A stretch of DNA of 28,389 nucleotides. Source: a virus. Below are positions 22,390-28,389 of the stretch, one piece after another. The notes under the pieces were generated by a model. The model was not told the DNA's origin. It searched no databases and was given only the letters and a program-made list of their open reading frames with translations. The position numbers were made by a program, and so were the translations under genes. Each line of letters opens with the position of its first letter. Positions within the stretch are counted from its first letter, which is position 1. Location of the stretch: positions 1 to 28,389 of IMG/VR virus record IMGVR_UViG_3300030329_001420. One strand, written 5' to 3'.

Positions 22390-24327
22390 TTAAATTTTAT
22401 CTTTTCTTTGTCGCCAACCTGGATAACGTCCTCGCCCTTCACCCATTTCATTCGGTGCAATCTGTGCTTCTTTTTTCCAACCCCAAGGGCTTGGTATATA
22501 AGACTTCGGTATGTTTGGAACTTCTTCATATTGACCTATTATCTCAACATCTTCAACACCTTCATCAATAGAAATTGTTTGTTCTTCTAATCTATATAAA
22601 ACCATGCGCCATGCGTGTTTGCAAAAGGGTCCCCCTTTGTAACGGAAAAGATCATAAGCCCTTCTTTTGTGTCCAAATTCACTATTTACACCTGTTCTAC
22701 TTGCTCTATCAATATCTTCAATTCTGTAAACCATGTTGCTCTGTGCCATCATATTTTGACAAAAATCTCTTGAACTAGATGAAGGACTGAAATCTGCTCT
22801 AACATATCTAAATCTTATTCTGTAAAATGATTTGTCTAAATAACTAAAATCATAAACATTGTCTGGTTGTGCATCAATAACACCCCCAAAATCTTTTCTT
22901 TTTCTTATTTTTCTTGACACCCAAGAACTAATGCTTTCAAAATCATCTTCATCTTTTTCATCAACAACAACCCACTTCTTTTCCATTTCCTCACCTTTTA
23001 AGTTTTTAAAAACACCCTCAAACTCCTGATCCGTTAGGTCATTTGTTAATTCATCCGTCTTTTTAAATTGTCTTTTTTTTTTATGTTTAGCAATAATGCT
23101 CTCCATTTGCTCAATGGTTTCATCACCTATGTCCATTCCTGCATCTTGTTCATCAATTGCATCAATAGAATCTAAATCCAAGAAATCAGCAGGTTTAAGC
23201 GTTTTAAAATAAATATCAAGACTATCTATACCGTTTACCCTAAATAGTCGGTCTAAGCCCTCTAAAATGGTCATTTGGAAGGGTTTAATGCAAGTATTGT
23301 TAAACAAGCTGTAAGAATCTCGCAATTCGTCTGCGTTGTTTCCAAAACCAGAACCATCGCCTTTGACACCAAAAAGCAACGGTGAAGTGACTCTGTGTGC
23401 TGTTAAAATCTTTCTTGAAACCTCACTTGACAAAAATTGATACTTGTCATCATTGTCACCTGTATTTAAAGGAACAATTTCTGGTGCTGTGTCTTTGCCC
23501 TCGTTGAAAGTAATTATCAGCTTTCCGCTATTCCCGCTGCCAGAAAACTTAGAATTTAAACGTCTTTCAACTTCTTGTCTTTCTTCGTCTGTCGGTATTC
23601 CGTTTGCAAAATTAACCATGCAAGAAGGCATGAAGTTATTTTCTATATTGGCGAGATGCAATTCAGCGATGCTCATATCCAACTGAATATAATCAGTCCC
23701 GCCAACGTAGTCTGGTATGCCATAATAGAATGACTGTGGATTGTATTCTTTTATTTGTAGTAATTGACTTGTTTCTGTTCTGTCCTCTGGGTTAAATGCT
23801 TTTATTATGTGTGCAGGATATTTTCTTTCATTTCTCCAATCATAAGAATAATAGTATTCATTAACATTTCCAAAAGCATCTGCTTTGCCACTTCTTATGT
23901 ATTGTGACGGTATGTGTTTGATCTCTGCAATTGCTGTTTTTGTCTTGTTCCAAATCACATTCACATAACAAGTCCCAAAAAGTTTAAGATCGAAAGCAAG
24001 ATTTTTTACTGTGTTTCTACTACCTGTTTTTAATAATTTAGAGAATTTTAGAAACTGTTCTTTCTGTATTCCCTCTAGTTCATCCTTGTCGACAACATCA
24101 AGACCTTGACAAGTGTCATTCTGGTCTCCTGCAATCATTGACGCAACGCCCTTTATTATTGCACCATTAATACCAGAACCTGTAAATAATTCAATCAAAT
24201 ATTGTGGGTATAAATTATCAGCACCAAAACTTATATAATCTTTGTTGTCTTTTTCTATTATGTGTGGAATGTTGTAGTGTGATAAATCAACAACAGACAT
24301 GTCCATTTTTTGTTTCTTCTTAGTCAT
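22390..24327 (-). CDS. Portal protein with extra C-terminal domain
   Basis: A 645-residue protein. Residues 1-430 are a portal: N-terminal IEKDNKDYISFGADNLYPQYL, helical and strand core with NLAFDLKLFGTCYVNVIWN, and the VSRKILTAHRVTSPLLFG stretch that is typical of portal proteins of Bacteroidetes phages. After a charged region (400-500, rich in Asp, Glu, Lys) comes a C-terminal domain with RDFCQNMMAQSNMVYRIEDI and the motif YKGGPFCKHAWRMVLY. I know this Cys-His-Trp motif as a C-terminal part in related phages; its role is unknown, perhaps an internal head or MuF-like function. The protein is probably the DNA entry ring of the capsid. Confidence 0.8.
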   Translation of the reverse strand: MTKKKQKMDMSVVDLSHYNIPHIIEKDNKDYISFGADNLYPQYLIELFTGSGINGAIIKGVASMIAGDQNDTCQGLDVVDKDELEGIQKEQFLKFSKLLKTGSRNTVKNLAFDLKLFGTCYVNVIWNKTKTAIAEIKHIPSQYIRSGKADAFGNVNEYYYSYDWRNERKYPAHIIKAFNPEDRTETSQLLQIKEYNPQSFYYGIPDYVGGTDYIQLDMSIAELHLANIENNFMPSCMVNFANGIPTDEERQEVERRLNSKFSGSGNSGKLIITFNEGKDTAPEIVPLNTGDNDDKYQFLSSEVSRKILTAHRVTSPLLFGVKGDGSGFGNNADELRDSYSLFNNTCIKPFQMTILEGLDRLFRVNGIDSLDIYFKTLKPADFLDLDSIDAIDEQDAGMDIGDETIEQMESIIAKHKKKRQFKKTDELTNDLTDQEFEGVFKNLKGEEMEKKWVVVDEKDEDDFESISSWVSRKIRKRKDFGGVIDAQPDNVYDFSYLDKSFYRIRFRYVRADFSPSSSSRDFCQNMMAQSNMVYRIEDIDRASRTGVNSEFGHKRRAYDLFRYKGGPFCKHAWRMVLYRLEEQTISIDEGVEDVEIIGQYEEVPNIPKSYIPSPWGWKKEAQIAPNEMGEGRGRYPGWRQRKDKI

Positions 24328-24773
24328 TATATTGTATTTGTTATGTATGTTGGTGATGAAATAGTGCTTTCATATTCTGTGTATGTAACACCGTCATTGT
24401 TTACAGCTTCAAAATTCATTATTGTTTTATATAAAACTTTTACTGCGTTGGCAGGATCAAGGTTTGAAGCATTGTTGTTTTGATATATAGTAACATCATA
24501 AAAGCCATATGGATATTCTTGATCACCAATACTTATGACTCCTGCTGTTAAACCCTCTGTTCCATTATTTCTAACATTAATTAACATTGAAACATATCGG
24601 TCTTTTTTGTCATAATTTGTAACCCCGCTCAAAAAATACTTTGTTTTATTTGTTGATTGACTTGTAATTGCAATCAGTGGTGCATAAGTTATTGCGGTCA
24701 TCAAGCTATATATATTAGCATAAATATAATTAGCTGTATTTAACGTGCTGTTATTCCTTGTCCACTGAATCAT
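24327..24773 (-). CDS. Conserved hypothetical virion-block protein (148 aa)
   Basis: A 148-residue protein, with the ATG at 24773 chosen because the frame upstream of it falls inside the preceding small gene and the leader TAAAAAGAAAAAAAAAGA precedes it. The pattern PLIAITSQSTNKTKYFLSGV and then RYVSMLINVRNN suggests a small beta-sandwich. It shares one base with the portal start (TAATG). I recall similar proteins in Bacteroidetes phages near capsid or tail genes; function is unknown, probably structural. Confidence 0.6.
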   Translation of the reverse strand: MIQWTRNNSTLNTANYIYANIYSLMTAITYAPLIAITSQSTNKTKYFLSGVTNYDKKDRYVSMLINVRNNGTEGLTAGVISIGDQEYPYGFYDVTIYQNNNASNLDPANAVKVLYKTIMNFEAVNNDGVTYTEYESTISSPTYITNTI

Positions 24774-24915
24774 TCTTTTTTTTCTTTTTAGCTGTTTCAA
24801 AATAATCTGGGTATTTTTCACTTAAACCATTTAATTGGTTTTGGTTCATATCACCCAAAGCTATTCTATATCCTGTTGGTTTTACCTGTAAAAATTCTTT
24901 TTTAACTTTTATCAT
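24751..24915 (-). CDS. Small hypothetical protein (54 aa)
   Basis: A 54-residue, charged protein: MIKVKKEFLQVKPTGY, then LNGLSEKYPDYFE, and a Lys-rich end (five Lys in a row). The ATG at 24915 stands 8 bases behind the 16-mer motif with an A-rich leader, so it is the first gene after the terminator at 24960-24986. It overlaps the following gene by 23 bases. The LSEKYPDYFE segment resembles a short motif found in small head-block proteins of these phages. Function unknown. Confidence 0.6.
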   Translation of the reverse strand: MIKVKKEFLQVKPTGYRIALGDMNQNQLNGLSEKYPDYFETAKKKKKNDSVDKE

Positions 24916-24923
24916 GATGTTTC

Positions 24924-24939
24924 TTTTTTATAAATATAA
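24924..24939 (-). promoter_or_regulatory. 16-mer motif TTATATTTATAAAAAA, copy before portal block
   Basis: Identical to the copies at 80-95 and 8722-8737. It lies between a strong terminator and the ATG at 24915, so a new transcript must begin about here if the portal genes are expressed, unless the terminator leaks. This is the best argument that the motif is a promoter and not only a translation leader. Confidence 0.55.
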
Positions 24940-24959
24940 ATAAATGTTTTTTGTTTACT

Positions 24960-24986
24960 AAAAAAAAAGAGTGCAAAAAAGCACTC
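24960..24986 (-). terminator. Intrinsic terminator after the tail tube-like gene
   Basis: On the minus strand GAGTGC and GCACTC (24986-24981 and 24974-24969) form a perfect six-pair stem around a loop of six T, followed by nine T (24968-24960). It lies 29 bases after the stop at 25015. The strand-symmetric A and T runs would also allow termination from the other side, but no gene lies there in that direction. Confidence 0.8.
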
Positions 24987-25014
24987 CTTTTTAAAAACAG
25001 AATAGATATGTTTT

Positions 25015-25608
25015 TTATGCAGGGGTTGTTCCTGCTGTTATTGTAATATTACCTGGTGTTCCTATACCATCAAAAGGATAAGACGCTTCTGCTGGGTTTC
25101 CACTAGATGCTTTTACTATGTATTGTTCAGTTTCTTGTGAAGTAAAAGTCAATGTGAATCCACTCATGTCTGCTTTCGCAGTTCCCGTTTCCATTGCACC
25201 TGCTGTCACATCACAACCAAATCTAACACCTAGAACAAAAACATTGTCATTTGCATCTAAAACAAATACTTGACAACGCCCTTTTAATACTTTATCTAGT
25301 TGTGTTAAATCTTCTTTTACTATTTTATTTAAAGACACTGCCAATGTTTGCTCATAATAAGTTGTTCCATTAACAGGATTTGAAGTAAATGTTGATGTAA
25401 GTGAACTAGAGTTCGGTCTTAAATCATACTTAAAAAGTGTTAATGTTCCAATTTCTGTAATTTCATTATTTGAAATTGTAAACTTGTTGAATAAGGTTTC
25501 ACTGTAAGGCAATAAATAAATCTTGTTCAAGCCGCCGACTTGATCCTTGCATGGAACGAGTCTACCTGCCGATAGGTCACAAGAAAAATTATATAAATTA
25601 TTAGCCAT
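25015..25608 (-). CDS. Tail tube-like structural protein (197 aa)
   Basis: A 197-residue beta-rich protein. The pattern of strands, the GVRFGCDVTAGAMETG turn and the later DMSGFTLTFTSQE segment resembles tail tube proteins of siphoviruses (a sandwich with a long loop). The C-terminus is Gly and Thr rich. It has its own terminator in front (after the capsid gene) and behind, which points to a highly expressed, separate unit, as expected for capsid and tube. Decoration protein is an alternative. Leader is AT-rich before the ATG at 25608. Confidence 0.5.
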   Translation of the reverse strand: MANNLYNFSCDLSAGRLVPCKDQVGGLNKIYLLPYSETLFNKFTISNNEITEIGTLTLFKYDLRPNSSSLTSTFTSNPVNGTTYYEQTLAVSLNKIVKEDLTQLDKVLKGRCQVFVLDANDNVFVLGVRFGCDVTAGAMETGTAKADMSGFTLTFTSQETEQYIVKASSGNPAEASYPFDGIGTPGNITITAGTTPA

Positions 25609-25636
25609 TATTTTATTTTATTAAAGGTTATATAAA

Positions 25637-25660
25637 AGGGTGGTATGTTTCAACCACCCT
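25637..25660 (-). terminator. Hairpin terminator after the major capsid gene
   Basis: The minus strand has GGGTGGT (25659-25653) pairing with ACCACCC (25644-25638), plus one outer A-T pair, around an eight-base loop, followed by TTTTATAT. It lies between the capsid stop (25677) and the next gene. The T tract is short and interrupted, so partial read-through into the tube-like gene seems likely. Confidence 0.65.
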
Positions 25661-25676
25661 ATTAAAAAAGTATCTA

Positions 25677-26666
25677 TTAAGTCCAAACAGTTGAACCGTA
25701 AACTCCATCAGTGCCAACCGCTGTCTGAACACCCATTGCAAACTGCATAACAATTGCAATGTTGTCACTTCCGTCATATTCATATAATGGAATCATTCTC
25801 ACGTCTTGCCATCCTGAGTTCGTGTTAGAACCTACAACCAAGTTCTCTGGATATGTAAATACGATTGTGTCGTTAAACATACCTGGACATCTGTAAATTG
25901 GGTAGCCGAAGTAAGTGATATTATCTGCATTGTTGTCAAATCCAAATCCAGATGTTTGACCACCATTTGTTCCTGCCGCCGCTAATGCTTGAATGTAGAA
26001 CCCATAAGTCTTGTTATTCATATAGAACCCTGCACCTGGCTTAGTTAAAAGACCAGATAAATCAGAAGCAACTTTGTTGTAAACTGTTGCCATGTCAGTA
26101 AGTATATCTGCCGCCGCTAAAGCATCAGCAAAATCAACTTCACTAAAGTCTTTTAATGCACTTGCATCTGCACCTGCTTCATCTTGGTTTCCATCATCAG
26201 ACAAGAACCCTGTTCCGAATGGTGAAGCACCTTGCCATAAAGCAATTTCTAACTGAGCCGCCGCTTTTGCCGCAACTGTTTCCATTAAGAAGTCACCAAA
26301 TGCTTGTGGTAAATTACCATTTCTGTCCATTCCTTGTCCATACCATGTTGGGAAAACTGTTCCTCGACAGATTTGCTCGTTTACCTTCATGTCAGTAAGT
26401 GTAAGAACTTGTTCACTTGTTGAAGTGTTTGCACCACTTGTAAAACCACAAGATGCCGCAACAATTGGGTTTGAAGATGATATTTCTGAAATTACTGCTG
26501 ACTTGTTAAGTCCTTCAATTTGTCTGACATAACCTTTAGCAATAGTGTCTGGTGATCTTAGTGCTGCTCTAACATAAGGCAACGCCAATTCACCTGCATA
26601 AGTATCACTGTTGATTGTAATGTCAAAGTCATATTTTTTGTTTTTTGATAAATTAAATCGTTTCAT
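25677..26666 (-). CDS. Major capsid protein, HK97 fold
   Basis: A 329-residue protein with the layout of HK97-fold capsid proteins of Bacteroidetes phages: N-terminal arm, then GELALPYVRAALRSPDTIAKGYVRQIEG (in part, 25-52), a spine helix AFGDFLMETVAAKAAAQLEIALWQG, and a late DNITYFGYPIYRCPGMF segment. It has no long delta domain, matching the separate scaffold-like gene before it. It starts 13 bases after that gene. It uses GCG GCG alanine codons in three clusters, unlike the AT-rich bias elsewhere. A terminator follows. Confidence 0.8.
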   Translation of the reverse strand: MKRFNLSKNKKYDFDITINSDTYAGELALPYVRAALRSPDTIAKGYVRQIEGLNKSAVISEISSSNPIVAASCGFTSGANTSTSEQVLTLTDMKVNEQICRGTVFPTWYGQGMDRNGNLPQAFGDFLMETVAAKAAAQLEIALWQGASPFGTGFLSDDGNQDEAGADASALKDFSEVDFADALAAADILTDMATVYNKVASDLSGLLTKPGAGFYMNNKTYGFYIQALAAAGTNGGQTSGFGFDNNADNITYFGYPIYRCPGMFNDTIVFTYPENLVVGSNTNSGWQDVRMIPLYEYDGSDNIAIVMQFAMGVQTAVGTDGVYGSTVWT

Positions 26667-26678
26667 TTTTTTAAATTA

Positions 26679-27365
26679 TTAGTTATTCATTATGTATTTA
26701 ACTCTTTCATTGATTGACATTTTGCCTAAATCAACACTGTTTGCCGCAAACTTTGTAGGTGTTATCTCAACTCCTTTGCTCGATGGCATTTCATCTAATT
26801 CTGTTAGTTTTTCTTCTATTGCAGATAGTCTTGTAAGTAACTCACCCATAACATCTGCCGACAATTCAACTTCTTCTACTTTTACTTCTTCTTCTACTTT
26901 TTCTGCTAAATGGTCAACAACAATTTTTGCAACCTCTTGTGAAATTTCTTCTGTTACCTCATCTGGTGTTGCTTCATTTATTTTTACTGCAACTTCTTCA
27001 ACAACTGCATCATCAGTAATTGTTTCTTCAACTTCTTCTTTCTTTACAACCTCGATTTCTTCTGCCATTTCTTCTTCAACAACTTCTTCTTCAACAACTT
27101 CTTCTTCTTCACCAAAACCTGCTATTTTACTCTCAGCATCAATTCTAATCTTCGAGCCATCTTGTAAAGTGTATATTCCTTCAGCAAGACTTTCAACCTC
27201 ACCTGCGTCATTGATGACGTAAATTTCAGCACCAATTTCCATTTCTTCGGAATCAGTTGCAATAACTCTGGCATCATCTAAGATTGCCTCTGCATACATA
27301 TTGATTTTGTATGTTTTTTTCTTTGTGAACTTTAATAGTTCTTTGATTTTTTGTATTGAACTCAT
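26679..27365 (-). CDS. Acidic scaffold-like protein
   Basis: A 228-residue, very acidic protein between protease and capsid genes, the usual place of a scaffold. Residues about 40-75 hold GAEIYVINDAGEVESLAEG and YTLQDGSKI, a small beta-repeat pattern seen in such proteins of Bacteroidetes phages. Residues about 85-165 are a low-complexity Glu/Val region, encoded at 27071-27110 by near-exact repeats of TTCTTCAACAAC (plus strand). A helix at 170-195 (LLTRLSAIEEKLTEL) could be the coiled coil. It is likely cut by the neighbouring protease during head maturation. The role is inferred. Confidence 0.6.
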   Translation of the reverse strand: MSSIQKIKELLKFTKKKTYKINMYAEAILDDARVIATDSEEMEIGAEIYVINDAGEVESLAEGIYTLQDGSKIRIDAESKIAGFGEEEEVVEEEVVEEEMAEEIEVVKKEEVEETITDDAVVEEVAVKINEATPDEVTEEISQEVAKIVVDHLAEKVEEEVKVEEVELSADVMGELLTRLSAIEEKLTELDEMPSSKGVEITPTKFAANSVDLGKMSINERVKYIMNN

Positions 27366-27425
27366 TTTTATTATCTTTTTTATATATATTAAAACTTAAT
27401 TATTGTTGCTTTTCAAAGTTAAAAA

Positions 27426-28382
27426 TCAATAGTTTACACTTTTATTTTTAATTGACGCACATACCTTTTCTGCTGTTTCTTTATCTCCGTATCTTTTCAT
27501 TTGATCTTTTATACATTGATCCCACGGATATTTCTCTAATTCTTTAGACCTGTATTTCTCAGAAATATATTTTATCCTCTTTTTTCTTTTCTTTAAAATT
27601 TCATTGTGTGACTTGCAAGACATATAATAAACATCTCCGTCAATTTCGTGTGCATGACTACCAATACAATCATAAAAAAGAGAACCATATAATTCAGCTT
27701 TTTCAATATCTCTGTAAACAGGTGTTCCGTCTAAAGTCTTGTCTGGTTTCAACTCAGCGTCTAAAAGTAATTCTTTTATTTCTTCAAGAACTTCTTTTTG
27801 CTCACATTCAACACATTCTTCTGCTAAATCTAAAATATCATTTTTTTGCATCTCTATCGCCTTATCTACAAAGTAGCCCTCAATTGAAAAGCCCTTTAGA
27901 TCACCTTTCTTCACCTGCTCCCACACGGAATCATTATACACTTTCATTTTAACCAGCCATGATCCGATAGGAACATCATTAAAGCCATATAAATTTGATT
28001 TGTCATTTTCATCTTCTTTTATCCATGTTTCTATGACACTAACACCATCAACGTCTTTTTCGTGTTCAACAGTTGCTTTGTTGTTTTTTAAACTGTTCAT
28101 AAACAACTCTTGTGCTTTTTCAATTGTTTCTTTTGAGAAAAACACCAAATACTCCTCGTTAGCATCTTGGTCGTAGCGTGGTATTTCCTTTTCTGGTATA
28201 AGTGCAACCCCGACTAATGTTCTTTTTTCATCATTTACTTTTGCTAATGACAGGAATCTGTCTTTACTTAGAGCAACCCACCCCCTTTCAATTGCAGGAT
28301 TTGCAACTAATGAGATAGCTTGTATTCCGTGAATTTCCTCTGTTTCGTCAATTAATAACTCAACGATTCTTTTTTTCTTCAT
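27426..28382 (-). CDS. Prohead protease, XkdF-like
   Basis: A 318-residue protein. Residues 1-175 match the XkdF-like serine protease pattern: LVGVALIPEKEIPRYD (56-71), KATVEHEKDVDGVSVIETWI (103-121 in part) with His 107, then VPIGSWLVKMKV and KGDLKGFSIEGYF with Ser 166. His 107 and Ser 166 are the likely catalytic pair. The C-terminal part (215-318) carries ELYGSLFYDCIGSHAH and PWDQCIKDQMKRYGDKETA, a domain common at the ends of head proteins in these phages. It should mature the scaffold and capsid. The ATG at 28382 lies in the circular overlap; upstream, across the junction, is the 16-mer motif and the tape measure gene. Confidence 0.78.
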   Translation of the reverse strand: MKKKRIVELLIDETEEIHGIQAISLVANPAIERGWVALSKDRFLSLAKVNDEKRTLVGVALIPEKEIPRYDQDANEEYLVFFSKETIEKAQELFMNSLKNNKATVEHEKDVDGVSVIETWIKEDENDKSNLYGFNDVPIGSWLVKMKVYNDSVWEQVKKGDLKGFSIEGYFVDKAIEMQKNDILDLAEECVECEQKEVLEEIKELLLDAELKPDKTLDGTPVYRDIEKAELYGSLFYDCIGSHAHEIDGDVYYMSCKSHNEILKKRKKRIKYISEKYRSKELEKYPWDQCIKDQMKRYGDKETAEKVCASIKNKSVNY

Positions 28383-28389
28383 TGTTTTT
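28312..28389. repeat. Terminal direct repeat, right copy
   Basis: Exact copy of 1-78. It lies inside the start of the protease gene and closes the circle; see the left copy. When the duplicate is removed the genome is 28,311 bases. Confidence 0.95.

Noticed and set aside
26692-27222. Plus-strand frame of 176 codons, Ser/Thr rich
   Set aside because: It is the antisense of the Glu-rich scaffold-like gene; GAA and GAG codons read backwards give Ser and Phe without stops.
1-28389. CRISPR arrays, insertion sequences and stop codon recoding
   Set aside because: No regularly spaced repeats, no transposase and no gene interrupted by a single repeated stop codon were seen; TAA, TAG and TGA all end genes normally.

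Overview
The window is a complete circular phage genome opened at an arbitrary point. Its first 78 bases are repeated exactly at the end (1-78 = 28312-28389), so the unique circle is about 28,311 bp. Every gene I can support lies on the minus strand, and genes touch or overlap almost throughout. The host is probably a marine or freshwater Bacteroidetes (Flavobacteriia). The DNA is very AT-rich, leaders before start codons are A-rich with no Shine-Dalgarno, one clear promoter has the Bacteroidetes form TTG-N21-TAnnTTTG, and the protein set resembles flavobacterial phages (XkdF-like protease, DUF6712-like connector, Lin1244/Lin1753-type replication protein, ParB beside terminase). A tape measure protein and a tail tube-like protein indicate a siphovirus.

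Reading in the direction of transcription (high to low coordinates), the only sizeable non-coding gap is 17463-17639. It holds a promoter, three copies of a TGTTAATAA repeat and a long inverted repeat, and looks like the control region. From it runs an early block (17462 to about 12450): five small unknown genes, a possible recombination protein, a Lin1244/Lin1753-domain replication protein, a VRR-NUC nuclease, an OB-fold protein, a sigma-70-like factor, small Zn-ribbon and basic peptides, and an HNH protein. A DNA handling block follows (12478-8742): ParB-like protein, GT-A glycosyltransferase, small and large terminase, and a DNA methyltransferase.

The tail block (8722-111) opens with a probable tail assembly chaperone. 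It carries a T10 slippery run leading into a 90-codon extension in the -1 frame. Then come tail terminator-like, gp10-like, Dit-like and large hub-like proteins and the tape measure. Across the circle junction the capsid block begins: XkdF-like protease, acidic scaffold-like protein, major capsid, tail tube-like protein, portal and connector. The last block holds a surface protein, a secreted barrel-like protein with a perfect EF-hand loop, two small membrane proteins, a thioredoxin-fold protein without active-site cysteines, an M15 endolysin, a 3TM holin and a metallophosphoesterase. The phosphoesterase has no AUG, GUG or UUG upstream of its first catalytic motif.

An identical 16-mer, TTATATTTATAAAAAA, stands directly before the tail block, the capsid block and the portal block, and once inside the gene upstream of the sigma factor. 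Together with two intrinsic terminators around the tail tube-like gene, this suggests late transcription units started at that motif, perhaps by the phage's own sigma-like factor. I see no integrase, repressor, DNA polymerase, helicase, tRNA or CRISPR array.
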